Positions 20,093-29,410 of a stretch of 64,000 bases of DNA are shown here, piece by piece. The notes beneath the pieces were generated by a model. That model searched no databases, had not been told where the DNA came from, and saw only the letters and a list, made by a program, of their open reading frames with translations. Both the position numbers and the translations under genes were made by a program. The stretch comes from Paenibacillus sp. FSL H8-0332 (GTDB lineage Bacteria; Bacillota; Bacilli; Paenibacillales; Paenibacillaceae). Where the stretch lies: positions 3,286,001-3,350,000 of the forward strand of contig NZ_CP150145.1 in NCBI RefSeq assembly GCF_037963835.1, in the 5' to 3' direction. Each line of letters starts with the position of its first letter. Within the stretch, counting starts at the first letter, position 1.

Positions 20093-21900
20093 AGACCCGC
20101 AAGGTGAAATTGAAGCATCAGCTATGGTTGTTCATCGTGTGCTCCATCCTGATCTTCATGGTCATGGAGTTCTACTTCTTCTACAGCTTCTCGAATCTGA
20201 CACAGAAGCGGGCGGTCACCTACAGCAACAAGATGATTGAGCAGACCCGCCGCAAAATTGATTCGGTGTTCAATGATATCCGGATCAGCACCGGCTTTGC
20301 GGTCAACAGCAAGCTGATTCAGGAATTCACCATAGCCGATGACGATTACAAAAGGGCGTTCGACAGCGCTCCCTATGCACTGGATCTGATGGAATATATG
20401 CGGTCCTTCAATTCGTATGTGAACGGCATCATGATTAATGATCTCCAGGGAAGACGCCTCTCCAGCGAGGATTCTGCAAGCGGTGATATTTTTTATATTA
20501 ATCTGTATGAGTCCTTTATCCGCCCGTACAAGAACGATCCTGCGCTTCGGCAGAAGGGGAAGTTCACCGCCATTCTGAAGGATGACCGGACAGGAACGGA
20601 ACAGTTCTTCTATATTGCTCCCATTGTGGAGTCTATCGGGGGCGTCCATTTCTCACAGATTACGGGTTACTGCATGGTGATGGTCAATATGGACAAAATG
20701 CAGGGGCTGGTGGCGAATACGGAATTAACGCGGAACTCCACCTTGTCCATTCTGAATAACCGGGACGAGGTGGTTGCATCCACCAATTCCTATGCGCGGG
20801 GCAATGTGATCAAAGATGTGCTGTCTATGGACAAGAACCATTTGCTTAACGGGGTAAAAGCAACGATTGGCGGCAAGGAGGTTCTCGTCCAGGTTAAGGG
20901 GCTGGAGCAGGCTGACGGGTGGCGTGTGGTCAGTATGATCCCGGTGCAGGAACTGACTGCCGATATGATTCCCATGCGGAAGGTCAGCATTATGGTGGGC
21001 CTTGGTATTATTGTGAGTATGATTATTACAGGCAGCTTCTTCATGAGCAATCTGATGCGCCCCCTGATGGGATTGGTCATGGATATGAAGAAGGTAGCAG
21101 GGCGGGACAGAGGCTTCCGGATTAAAGTCCGGTTCACCAACGAGGTGGGCCTGCTGGCCCAGGATATTAACCGGATGATGGACGAGATGGACGAAATGAC
21201 CCTGGAGATGTTCAATACCCAGGCCAGACTATACGAATCCGAGCTGAGCCAGAAGCAGGCGGAGTTCTCTGCCCTGCAGAGCCAGATTAATCCCCACTTC
21301 CTGTATAATACGCTGAATTGTATCAGCAGCATCGGACTGGAATACGGAAGCCGGGAGATTGCGCAAATTACGTACTGCATGTCCAAGATCTTCCGCTATA
21401 GCATCAAGAAGGATGATCTTGTGCAGATCCGGGAAGAGGTGGACTGCATACAAGCTTACATGAAAATTATCCTGATCCGCTACGAGAATAAGTTCTCTCT
21501 GGCGCTTGATGTGGAGGAGGGCTTGCTGGAGCTGCAGACGCCCAAGATGATCCTCCAGCCCATCGTGGAGAATTCGGTCTATCACGGACTGGAGCGGATG
21601 GATCAGGGCGGAAGGCTTCAGATTACCGGGAGCCTGGATGCGCGCGGGGATGTATGCTTCTGTATAACGGATACCGGCAGAGGAATGGAGCCGGAGGAGC
21701 TGGCCGCCCTTCAGGCCAAGCTTGGCCTCAAGCATACGGAGCTGGCCCTGGCCGGACAATCGGCGCAGGGCATCGGGCTGCTGAATATTCATAACCGGCT
21801 CCGCCATCTGTTCGGAGAGGGCTACGGACTTACCGTTGACAGCCGGCTGGGCTATGGAACAACCGTGAACGTGAAGATTCCGAAGCTTCCGGGCAGCTAA
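20089..21900 (+). CDS. Sensor histidine kinase, YesM type
   Basis: 603 residues. TM1 at 13-33 (FIVCSILIFMVMEFYFFYSF), a large extracellular dCache-like domain, TM2 near 305-325, and HAMP. The His_kinase domain has FSALQSQINPHFLYNTLNCI with the phosphorylated His403, then HATPase_c with ILQPIVENSVYHGLE (N box), ITDTGRGM (G1) and GIGLLNIHNRL (G2). Starts with an ATGA overlap to the response regulator. Senses the substrate or load state of the LplA-type transporter in this operon; ligand unknown. Confidence 0.93.
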   Translation: MKTRKVKLKHQLWLFIVCSILIFMVMEFYFFYSFSNLTQKRAVTYSNKMIEQTRRKIDSVFNDIRISTGFAVNSKLIQEFTIADDDYKRAFDSAPYALDLMEYMRSFNSYVNGIMINDLQGRRLSSEDSASGDIFYINLYESFIRPYKNDPALRQKGKFTAILKDDRTGTEQFFYIAPIVESIGGVHFSQITGYCMVMVNMDKMQGLVANTELTRNSTLSILNNRDEVVASTNSYARGNVIKDVLSMDKNHLLNGVKATIGGKEVLVQVKGLEQADGWRVVSMIPVQELTADMIPMRKVSIMVGLGIIVSMIITGSFFMSNLMRPLMGLVMDMKKVAGRDRGFRIKVRFTNEVGLLAQDINRMMDEMDEMTLEMFNTQARLYESELSQKQAEFSALQSQINPHFLYNTLNCISSIGLEYGSREIAQITYCMSKIFRYSIKKDDLVQIREEVDCIQAYMKIILIRYENKFSLALDVEEGLLELQTPKMILQPIVENSVYHGLERMDQGGRLQITGSLDARGDVCFCITDTGRGMEPEELAALQAKLGLKHTELALAGQSAQGIGLLNIHNRLRHLFGEGYGLTVDSRLGYGTTVNVKIPKLPGS

Positions 21901-21918
21901 AATAGCAAGTGAGTGTGG

Positions 21919-21956
21919 AACAGGGTACCTCCGTTTAGCGGGAGGTGCCCTGTTTG
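21919..21956 (+). terminator. Terminator after the YesM/YesN pair
   Basis: CAGGGTACCTCC pairs with GGAGGTGCCCTG (one G-U) around GTTTAGC, then TTTGG. Directly after the kinase stop. Confidence 0.8.
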
Positions 21957-22007
21957 GCTGCAGGGGGAAGGGCAGGCTTCAGGAAGATTCAGGCGGGAAG
22001 GGAAGAA

Positions 22008-22075
22008 TGATGATTAAGGTTGGAGGGGGAGAGTGATAATTTAGGTTGGAAGGGAAGCGTGATGATTTAGGTGGA
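22008..22075 (+). repeat. 26-bp direct repeat, three copies
   Basis: TGATGATTAAGGTTGG (22008), TGATAATTTAGGTTGG (22034) and TGATGATTTAGGTGG (22060), each followed by purine-rich GGAAGGG-like sequence, at a constant 26-bp period. Lies in the spacer ahead of the 51-bp array. Confidence 0.75.
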
Positions 22076-22111
22076 AGTTACCTCGCAAGGTTGAGCTTAC
22101 AGCTATTGAGT

Positions 22112-22315
22112 AATGAGGAGCATTAGTGCACCTGAATTCGGCGGAAGAAGGCTAAGTGAGCGAATGAGGTGCATTAGTGCACTTGAATTCGGCGGTTATG
22201 AGAAATTCGGGCGAATGAGGGGTATTTGTGCACCTGATTTTGCCGAAAGCAGGCAATATCCAGAAATGAGGTGCACAAGTGCACCTGAATCCGTGAGCAA
22301 CAGTTGCTCTTTTTC
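22112..22315 (+). repeat. 51-bp tandem array A, four copies
   Basis: Units begin AATGAGG at 22112, 22163, 22214 and 22265, an exact 51-bp period. Each contains a TGCA-N-GTGCAC core; in the last unit it is a perfect inverted repeat AGGTGCAC/GTGCACCT with a 2-base centre. GAATTCGGCGG follows in the first two units. 51 bp is 17 codons, and one frame reads MRxIxAPEFGG repeatedly (ATG at 22113), but there is no ribosome site, so I do not call it a gene. The remaining spacer to 22446 has only the ribosome site of the next gene. Confidence 0.9.
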
Positions 22316-22446
22316 CACTTGTTCCCCTGCAATCTTCAGAAGAGTTACAAAAACATTTTAAGATAGTCCATTTTTTAAATGCGTCCCGGAGGGTATTATG
22401 AGTACGCTAGACGGAATCATCATTCCTGCGAGAAGGAGATGAAAAA

Positions 22447-25400
22447 ATGAAAGCGGTTAATTATGCCCGGAAAGAACAGAAGTGGTACAGAACAAGCGTC
22501 AAAGCTCTGCTGCTCAGCCTAGCGGTCCTGCTCATGCTGCCTCAGTGGGGAGGGGGAGCTGCGGCGGAAGAGTCGGGGACGTCACTACCAGAGCCGGTAG
22601 TGGCTGCACAAGGAGGAACGAATGTGACGGATTTCTACAATGTCATCATGCAGACCGGGGCCGATCCCTGGGTATACAAGCACACGGACGGCTATTATTA
22701 CAACACCTTTGTTAATGCCAGTGGAGTGATGGTCCGCAGGTCGAAGACGATTACCGGTATTGAAGCAGGCGAGCGGAGTCTGGCTTGGTCGCCAGTTAAG
22801 GGAACTATGTACAGCTCCAACGTGTGGGCACCGGAGATGCATTATCTCAAAGATACGGACGGCCAGTACAAATGGTATATCTACGTTGCAGCCGATAACG
22901 GAACCAACGCTAACCACCGTATGTATGTGATGGAGAATGCCAGTGCCGATCCGATGAGCGGAAGCTGGACCTTCAAAGGCAAGATTACCGATGCCACGGA
23001 CCGCTGGGCGATTGACGGCACTGTACTGACGATCGGCGACCAGCACTATTTCATCTGGTCCGGCTGGGAAGAGACGGACGGAAGCTTTCAGAATCTGTAC
23101 ATCGCCAGAATGAGCAATCCATGGACGATCAGCTCACAGCGCGTGCTCCTGTCCACACCGGAGTATGACTGGGAGACCTCTCCCGGACGGATTAATGAAG
23201 GACCGCAGATTACCATTAAAGGAAACAAGATCAATCTGGTATATTCCGCTAACGGAAGCTGGACAGACAGCTATAGTCTCGGCTTGATCACGGCCAGCAC
23301 CAGCGCCGATCTGATGAATCCGGACTCCTGGACCAAGCGTAATCAGCCGCTCTTCTCCAGCGCGAACGGTGTCTATGGCCCGGGCCATCACAGTATCGTG
23401 ACCTCACCGGACGGGACCGCGGACTGGATCATCTACCATTCCGCCCGCTGGCCTGGCTCAGGCTGGACACGCAATGTCCGAGCACAGAAGTTCACCTGGA
23501 ACGCAGACAACACGCCGAACCTGGGAGAACCCGTTAATCCGAACAGTCCGATAGCAATCCCATCAGGCGAGCCAGCCCGGATTCGTTATCAAGCTGAAGA
23601 AGCTCTGCTTGTAAAAGATCCGGCTGGCACTTCATCCCCAGCGGTCCGGCGCGAAAGCTCCGCCTCCGGCGGGTTGAAGATCACCAATCTGGCTAACGCT
23701 TACGACTACGCCCAGTTCAACGTCAACGTGCCGGAGGCGGGCTTCTATGTGCTGTCCGTACGCAACAGCAACGGCTCAGCGAATACGGGGGAAGCCTCCC
23801 ATATCCTGTCGGTCAACGGCGGGCCTGGAGCGTCGATGAATATTGTCTATTCCGGCGCAAACCGCTGGGGAGCCTCCACGGCGAAGATCTTTCTTCCGCA
23901 AGGCAGCAATGTCCTACGCTTCACCAAGGGGAGTAATCTGGCCGACATCGACAGCCTGGATCTATCCCGGCTGAATACATCGGAGCTGCTATTCGGGATT
24001 CCCGGATATACGCTTGGTCTTAACGAGACCCGCAGTCTGCCCCTCTATACAGTAACAGGCACTACCTATTCTGCTGTCACGGCAGGCGTGATCCTGACCT
24101 CGTCCGATACGAACGTAGCCGTGATTCAAGCAGGGAATCAGGTGAAGGCCGCCGGGACAGGAAGTGCAACGATTACCGCTTCCTATAACGGAAAAACTGC
24201 TACCGCTGCGATTAACGTCAAGGCTGATCCGACAACGGTACAGTCTTTAGCGCTCACCGGACCGGAGCCTGTGCTGATCAGCGGCCAGACCCCCTCACCG
24301 CTGCGGGCAACAGCACATTACAACAATTATGAAGTTCAGAATGTAACCGCGAGTGCGCAGTATACCAGCAGCAATCCAGGAGTGGCAGCCATCGACCCGG
24401 CTACCCATACGGTAAATGCCGTTCAACCGGGCATAGCGCAAATTACAGCCGTATCCGGCGGCAAGCAAGCTACCTTCCGCATAACAGTCATTGCCGCTTC
24501 CGATGCCTTTCAGGTCACTTCAACAGTGAAGACACCTTCAGGCGTGGTTCCCGTGCTTCCGGGCGTTGTAAATGCCGTCTACCACAACCAGACGGTTCAG
24601 GCCCAGGTGACCGGCAGCGAGCTGGCAGGACTGGACTTCAGCACCATTGGCACGGTGCAGATTCCTGTGACGCTCAAGATCAACAACCAGGAGTTTTCCT
24701 CCACCATTTCTGTAGAGGTTGTACCTGGTTATGGTCTGGATGAGATCGTAAGTCAGCTTCGCAGCAAGCTGGCTAATAACTCCTATCCGCTTGGAAACGG
24801 GGCAGGCAATTATAGTGCTGCCAAGTATGACGACTTCGTTGCCGCAGTGGATCAAGCGGAGACGCTGGCGGGCAATGCGGAATTGACGCTGGCGCAGTTC
24901 AATGCAGAGCTGAATGCACTCGCTGAAGCGGAAGCCGCCCTGCTGGCTTCGCTGATTACCACACAGAACGGTATAACTTATAAGGCCTACCGGGACTTCT
25001 CCGGCGATACGGCAGGCAAATATCCTTATGGCATTACAGCGCAGGATTTGACGAACGGCGCTGCCGCTGTGGTTCATGAGGAAGCCGGCAACAAATTCCT
25101 GCGGCTGACCACAACCGCAGTAGCGGGCAAAGCCAACCTGTTCCTGCCATATGCGGGCGATGTAAACGCTGAGGGGAATCAGCGCATTGTCATCGAGTAC
25201 CGTGTCCGGTTAAACAGTAGCTTCCAGTATGCCAACGGCGCTATGGTAAGAAATGATAGCGGGACCGGCAACTATTCTATGGTGACGGCGTTTGATTCCG
25301 GTAAAATCCTGGTCCAAAATGGCGGTTCCAACAAGGTCAAGGTGAGAGATTTCGCGCTGGGTACGTGGTATGCCATCAAAATGGTCGCGAACTGGGATGC

Positions 25401-25569
25401 CAAGACGTACAGCGTCTATATCAACAATGAATCTGTTCCGGCCGCTACAGATTTCGCCTTCCGCCATACCGGCGGCAGTACATTGACCGGACAGCTGTTC
25501 GGCGTAGACGGTTATGCGAACGCGTCCATCGATTTTGACGATTTCAAGGTTAGGGTTACCGGAGATTAA
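22447..25569 (+). CDS. Secreted multidomain GH43 arabinan-degrading enzyme
   Basis: 1040 residues with a signal peptide (LLLSLAVLLMLPQWGGGAAA). GH43 five-bladed propeller at residues about 58-375 with Asp73 (GADPWV), Asp190 (WAIDGTV) and Glu251 (NEGPQI) as the base, pKa modulator and acid. Then a CBM6/35-like module (ARIRYQAEEALLVKD, ~380-510), a Big_2 domain (~520-595), a second Big-like domain (~598-685), a Big_4-like region (~690-765), a FIVAR-like helical segment (~770-845) and a C-terminal LamG/concanavalin-like domain (~850-1040). Probably cleaves alpha-1,5-arabinan or arabinoxylan outside the cell. GAGAAGGAGA ribosome site. Next gene follows after 20 bp. Confidence 0.88.
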   Translation: MKAVNYARKEQKWYRTSVKALLLSLAVLLMLPQWGGGAAAEESGTSLPEPVVAAQGGTNVTDFYNVIMQTGADPWVYKHTDGYYYNTFVNASGVMVRRSKTITGIEAGERSLAWSPVKGTMYSSNVWAPEMHYLKDTDGQYKWYIYVAADNGTNANHRMYVMENASADPMSGSWTFKGKITDATDRWAIDGTVLTIGDQHYFIWSGWEETDGSFQNLYIARMSNPWTISSQRVLLSTPEYDWETSPGRINEGPQITIKGNKINLVYSANGSWTDSYSLGLITASTSADLMNPDSWTKRNQPLFSSANGVYGPGHHSIVTSPDGTADWIIYHSARWPGSGWTRNVRAQKFTWNADNTPNLGEPVNPNSPIAIPSGEPARIRYQAEEALLVKDPAGTSSPAVRRESSASGGLKITNLANAYDYAQFNVNVPEAGFYVLSVRNSNGSANTGEASHILSVNGGPGASMNIVYSGANRWGASTAKIFLPQGSNVLRFTKGSNLADIDSLDLSRLNTSELLFGIPGYTLGLNETRSLPLYTVTGTTYSAVTAGVILTSSDTNVAVIQAGNQVKAAGTGSATITASYNGKTATAAINVKADPTTVQSLALTGPEPVLISGQTPSPLRATAHYNNYEVQNVTASAQYTSSNPGVAAIDPATHTVNAVQPGIAQITAVSGGKQATFRITVIAASDAFQVTSTVKTPSGVVPVLPGVVNAVYHNQTVQAQVTGSELAGLDFSTIGTVQIPVTLKINNQEFSSTISVEVVPGYGLDEIVSQLRSKLANNSYPLGNGAGNYSAAKYDDFVAAVDQAETLAGNAELTLAQFNAELNALAEAEAALLASLITTQNGITYKAYRDFSGDTAGKYPYGITAQDLTNGAAAVVHEEAGNKFLRLTTTAVAGKANLFLPYAGDVNAEGNQRIVIEYRVRLNSSFQYANGAMVRNDSGTGNYSMVTAFDSGKILVQNGGSNKVKVRDFALGTWYAIKMVANWDAKTYSVYINNESVPAATDFAFRHTGGSTLTGQLFGVDGYANASIDFDDFKVRVTGD

Positions 25570-25589
25570 CCAGCGGAGGGATAGACAAC

Positions 25590-27302
25590 ATGTCAAGTCA
25601 GGTCTACGAAAAATTCACGCCGTTACACAATGCCAAGCTCGTTCTGGGGTATCTGACCTCTATGGTGGATGAGCAGGAAGACAATCTGCCCTATTGGCTG
25701 GTACTGCCTCATAAGAAACCAGCCGAGGCTGCCCATTGCCGGGTGGACGATGCGGAGCTGGTCGGCTCCTGGTATGAGGCCATAGACGCGGTACGCAAAA
25801 TGCTGAAGACGGAGGAAGGCGCTGCGGTGCAGCAATCCTTTTACCGCCATCTGATGAAGTCCTGGGGGGAGCACGGCCTGCGCTTTCATGAGCCTTATCC
25901 GTGGACGCATACGAATCATAGCTCTTTTCATGAAATGGGCTATATTCTTCCCGCGCTGAACCGGATGCTGGAGAATGATCCCGGGGAAGGGGAGGCGGAG
26001 AGCAGAGCGGCCGGGCTGGTGAGGGGAATGCGCTCCCTGGTGATTGAGCGGAAGGTAAGAACGTTCTGGTCGGGGGATTATGAGGAGCAGGAGCCCCTCT
26101 ACGAATTCCCCAATGATGTGTACCTGTTGGACGGCGGCTTCGATCTGTCCAGGCATACCGGGCGGGGGGAGCAGGCAATCCGCAATGCCATTATCCTGCA
26201 TTCTCTGGTGCGCAGATATGAAATTGCCGGAGATGAGGCCGCGCTGGATCTCGCAACGGGCATCGCCAACCATCTGCTCGGACCTTCACGCTATTTCAAT
26301 TACAAGATGGAGTTCTTCGGCCATGTCCATTCCGCAGGCTGGGTAGCTTCCGGTCTGGTACGTCTGGGCCGGGTAACAGGCAAGAAGCGGTATATTACCT
26401 CAGGCAAAGGAATCTATGATTATATCCGCAGCCTGTCCTCCTCCTTCGGTTGGGTGCCTGAGTATGCCCAGTGGCATCCGCCACATGAGGAGCATTGCGA
26501 GACCTGCTGCATCAAGGACATGATTGAATGTGCGAATGAGCTGATTCTGGCCGGGTATGAGGAATATTGGGAGGATATGACCCTGTTTGCGCGGAACCAG
26601 CTGGTGGAGAATCAGCTTAAGGTAACTTCCTACGTGGTCACAGACAATACCCGGCCTGACGAAGCAGGCATAACCTACAGGGAGATTGACCAAAGAATGA
26701 TCGGGGGCTTCACCGGAGGCTCACTCGTGAATTCCATGTCGTTATCCAAGTTTCGTTCCATTGCGGGCTGCTGCGTCGGCATGGCTCCGGTGGCCCTGGA
26801 GATCATATGGAACCGGGCGGTGGAATTCCAGAATGGAATGGTAATCGTCAATATGCCGGTGGATAAGGAGACGGAGGAGGCAGCCGTCACCATGAGCTAT
26901 CCCGACCAGGGCCATATGTCCATTACAGTCAAGCAGCCGTGCGATGTTGCGGTACGGGTCTATGACTGGATGGGGCAGAACCTCAGCATGAAGATTTACG
27001 GAGCCGTTTGCACACCTGAGAGGGAAGGGAATCTGCTTGTTATCCGTAGTATTGGAGCAGGGGAAACTGTAGAGCTGGAGCATCCGCTGGAGACGGTGGC
27101 TGTGAAGGAGACAGTGCGGGGCGAGGAATACAAGGTATCCTGGAGAGGCTGTGATGTCGTGGATATCGCTCCCCGGGGAGAGCATTTGAGACTGTATCAG
27201 CGGGATCTGCGTATCCCGAAAGTGTATCCCACGCCGGAAGATGTTCACTTCACCGGAGCGGCGAATTACGGGCCTACCCAGCAGGCGCAGGGGAGTAAAT
27301 AA
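25590..27302 (+). CDS. GH127-related (beta-L-arabinofuranosidase-like) enzyme, cytoplasmic
   Basis: 570 residues, no signal peptide. An (alpha/alpha)6-barrel-like body with short conserved blocks (FGHVHSAGWVASGLVRL) and a C-terminal beta region. Two cysteine clusters, Cys303-x-x-Cys306-Cys307 (HCETCCIKDMIE) and Cys394-Cys395 (AGCCVGMAP), are placed as in GH127 enzymes, where Zn-bound Cys is the nucleophile. The flanking text is not canonical DUF1680, so it may be a neighbouring family. Coupled to the secreted GH43 gene with its own GGAGGG site, which fits intracellular removal of arabinose from imported fragments. Substrate inferred from context. Confidence 0.68.
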   Translation: MSSQVYEKFTPLHNAKLVLGYLTSMVDEQEDNLPYWLVLPHKKPAEAAHCRVDDAELVGSWYEAIDAVRKMLKTEEGAAVQQSFYRHLMKSWGEHGLRFHEPYPWTHTNHSSFHEMGYILPALNRMLENDPGEGEAESRAAGLVRGMRSLVIERKVRTFWSGDYEEQEPLYEFPNDVYLLDGGFDLSRHTGRGEQAIRNAIILHSLVRRYEIAGDEAALDLATGIANHLLGPSRYFNYKMEFFGHVHSAGWVASGLVRLGRVTGKKRYITSGKGIYDYIRSLSSSFGWVPEYAQWHPPHEEHCETCCIKDMIECANELILAGYEEYWEDMTLFARNQLVENQLKVTSYVVTDNTRPDEAGITYREIDQRMIGGFTGGSLVNSMSLSKFRSIAGCCVGMAPVALEIIWNRAVEFQNGMVIVNMPVDKETEEAAVTMSYPDQGHMSITVKQPCDVAVRVYDWMGQNLSMKIYGAVCTPEREGNLLVIRSIGAGETVELEHPLETVAVKETVRGEEYKVSWRGCDVVDIAPRGEHLRLYQRDLRIPKVYPTPEDVHFTGAANYGPTQQAQGSK

Positions 27303-27328
27303 TATCAACACTGAAATAATCCGCAATT

Positions 27329-27374
27329 GAAAAACCGCCCCCGCAGATATTGCTTGCGGGGTGCGGTTTTTTGG
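27329..27374. terminator. Strong terminator after the arabinan genes
   Basis: AAAAACCGC-CCCCGCA pairs with TGCGGGG-TGCGGTTTTT, followed by a T run. The A run on the left arm makes it usable from the minus strand too, for the hydrolase gene converging on it. Confidence 0.88.
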
Positions 27375-27378
27375 CGTT

Positions 27379-27440
27379 TTAGAACAGAATATGGACTTCA
27401 GCGCCGGGTAGATATTTCTCTGTTGCCGGTGAAAATTGAG
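27379..27440 (-). pseudogene. 3'-end remnant of a second birA-like gene
   Basis: On the minus strand the last ~19 codons read QFSPATEKYLPGAEVHILF then stop. This aligns with the true BirA C-terminus 2 kb away (PNGDEEYLSSGEVRILL stop); L, I, V, E, L, Y and E positions match and the DNA is about 60% identical. It stands directly next to a terminator, as in the real gene. No more of the gene is present: the hydrolase gene starts immediately to the right. Confidence 0.55.
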
Positions 27441-27450
27441 TCTGTACGGC

Positions 27451-28605
27451 TCACTTATTATTGGTCTTCCTGACCAAATCCACCCCATCGTAAACCAGAC
27501 TGTCCACACTTGCCGCCTTCTGCCGGAGGTAATGATCCAAAAAGGTCTTCGTATAATCTGTAACCAGATTTCGCATCTCCATCGCATCCCGTTCGCCTCT
27601 GAGATCCTCATTAACACCGGTAAACACGATGTCACAGTAATCTAAATGCGCAACCCGGTCAACAGAGAAATAATAGGTTTCCCTGCTATTGTTAGCGCCA
27701 ATGATCGCATTCATATTGTAGTTGGGTTCACGAAACAGCAGCAGGAAGGGCGTCTTAAGATCGCTATCGAGGAGACCGAATGCACCGCTATCCAAGCCAA
27801 TTCCGCAGGTGAACCGGTCGTCGTCCCGGCAGACCATCGCCGTCGTAAGCCCTCCATAAGAATGTCCGACGATGCCCATGCCGGTGTCAACAAGCAGTCT
27901 GTCTTTAAAGATAGAATCCAGCTCTCCAGCATCCAGCTTGTACAGAACATCGGCTACAAAACGTACATCTTCTGCCTGTAACTCACTAAGCTCTGTTAAC
28001 TTGGCAAGTACCGGGAGTGCAAGCACGTTACGGCATATCTGAACGGCAGTTTCATCGTCAGGCCGCAGCTCCATCGTACCAGCCAGTGCCAGCATCTCCG
28101 GATCTTCAGACATCGCTATGATGGCATCGGAGAAATCCTTGGATACATTAAACAGACGGCCGTCTTTACGCTTGTACATCGTGCTATTCGGATGGCCGAT
28201 GCTGACCACAACGTATCCCAAGCTGGCCAAGTCCGTACAGAGCACTGTTCCCCATTCAGGGGAGCCGCCCCCGCCGCAGACATAGAATAACACCGGATAG
28301 CGCTGCTCCTTCGCGGAGAGAGCAAGGTCGTCGTAACACCGGGTCTTGAACTCTATGGAGAAAAAATCGCTTGTAACATACCCGGTGACGAGCGGCTGAT
28401 CCTTTAACATCCCGTAGACTTCAGGAAACATGTATGCTGATGTAGCTTTACCTTCGCTGCTGTCGGACGGATAGAACACGAACGCCGTCAGTTCTCTTGT
28501 GGAATGATCCGCTGCCGTGTACTCCAGATCCATCTGAGTCCGGCCAACAGTATAGCTGCCAACAGGTGCCGGAAAAACCTCATAAGTGTTCATAGGCTTG
28601 TTCAT
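27451..28605 (-). CDS. Alpha/beta-hydrolase, PAF-acetylhydrolase/dienelactone-hydrolase-like
   Basis: 384 residues, no signal peptide. Family marks: PVLFYVCGGGGSPEWG (oxyanion-hole region), nucleophile elbow GIVGHSYGGLTTA and the following GIGLDSGAFG. Late His in HLDYCDIVF is a candidate triad member. Substrate unknown; short acyl esters are plausible. Lies 6 bp after a TetR gene on the same strand, so the two form an operon in which the TetR protein likely represses both. Confidence 0.8.
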   Translation of the reverse strand: MNKPMNTYEVFPAPVGSYTVGRTQMDLEYTAADHSTRELTAFVFYPSDSSEGKATSAYMFPEVYGMLKDQPLVTGYVTSDFFSIEFKTRCYDDLALSAKEQRYPVLFYVCGGGGSPEWGTVLCTDLASLGYVVVSIGHPNSTMYKRKDGRLFNVSKDFSDAIIAMSEDPEMLALAGTMELRPDDETAVQICRNVLALPVLAKLTELSELQAEDVRFVADVLYKLDAGELDSIFKDRLLVDTGMGIVGHSYGGLTTAMVCRDDDRFTCGIGLDSGAFGLLDSDLKTPFLLLFREPNYNMNAIIGANNSRETYYFSVDRVAHLDYCDIVFTGVNEDLRGERDAMEMRNLVTDYTKTFLDHYLRQKAASVDSLVYDGVDLVRKTNNK

Positions 28606-28611
28606 ACACGT

Positions 28612-29271
28612 CTACTCCTTTGCTTTTTTAATATCGCTAACCAGCTCGGAATATTTATGATCTTCAAGCAGACCATGACCCATAAAGTCAGCAAAGTATT
28701 TGCTAAGCTTATGCTGCATCTGAGAATCCTTAATCCCGAATTCCCTATAAAACATAACTAAATTAAACTGCATAGATTCAAACATAAATGAAATCAGGTC
28801 GTCGTCAATATCCGGCCGGAGATATCCGTCCACCCTCAGCCGCCGTATAATGTCCTTGATCAAGGGGAAGGACTCGCCCTTTAGCACATTCAGATATACT
28901 TTCAGCAGTATGTCCTCGGGAATGTGTAAAAAAGTCTCAGTAAGCTTGATCTCCAGCTCATTCAGCGGCTCGGTCACAGTGCCATTCACGTTACCAAATA
29001 AGCCGGTAAGGAAAGACCGGAACAGGGAATCTTCAGTACTGTTATTAAAATACGCAGCTCTTTTCCGGGTCACATTACGGATTAAGTGACAATACAGGTC
29101 ATCTTTGTCTTCAAAATAACGGTAGAAGGTTCCGGGGTGCATGGACAAGCTATCCAGAACCATCTTCATCGATATATCCTCGTAAAGATGATCCACAAAA
29201 AGCTGCATAGCCCTATTCGATATTTCCCCGCGCCTTGCTTCATCCAATCGAAAGAACGTATTTTTTGGCAT
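28612..29271 (-). CDS. TetR-family transcriptional regulator
   Basis: 219 residues. N-terminal HTH: ISMKMVLDSLSMHPGTFYRYFEDKDDLYCHLIRN at residues ~34-67 has the typical GTFYRYFxxKDxL pattern. The C-terminal ligand domain is all-helical with no recognised subtype. TTCCTCC complement (AGGAGGAA) precedes the ATG. Operon partner of the hydrolase. The inverted repeat just upstream is a likely autoregulatory operator. Confidence 0.9.
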   Translation of the reverse strand: MPKNTFFRLDEARRGEISNRAMQLFVDHLYEDISMKMVLDSLSMHPGTFYRYFEDKDDLYCHLIRNVTRKRAAYFNNSTEDSLFRSFLTGLFGNVNGTVTEPLNELEIKLTETFLHIPEDILLKVYLNVLKGESFPLIKDIIRRLRVDGYLRPDIDDDLISFMFESMQFNLVMFYREFGIKDSQMQHKLSKYFADFMGHGLLEDHKYSELVSDIKKAKE

Positions 29272-29292
29272 CGCTTCCTCCTTTAATACGTG

Positions 29293-29310
29293 GTGTGAAC
29301 TAATTCACAC
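29293..29310. promoter_or_regulatory. Candidate TetR operator
   Basis: Perfect inverted repeat GTGTGAA-CTAA-TTCACAC, about 22 bp upstream of the tetR start, followed by ATCGATAATCGATTCACATG, which carries a further half site. Confidence 0.6.
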
Positions 29311-29361
29311 TATATCGATAATCGATTCACATGTCAAATGTCGGAGCCGGAATAGCGGCAC

Positions 29362-29404
29362 AAAAAAACCACAACCCGCAAGTAACTCTTGCGAATTGTG
29401 GTTT
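29362..29404 (-). terminator. Terminator of birA
   Basis: Minus strand: CAAACCACAA-TTCGCAAG-AGTTA-CTTGCGGG-TTGTGGTTTTTTT. Long stem with interior mismatch and a seven-T tail, directly after the birA stop. Confidence 0.88.
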
Positions 29405-29410
29405 GAGGCG

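Noticed and set aside
22113-22361. Small protein gene of 17-residue repeats (82 codons)
   Set aside because: No ribosome site before the ATG, and a period divisible by three keeps frames open by itself; kept as a repeat, not a gene.
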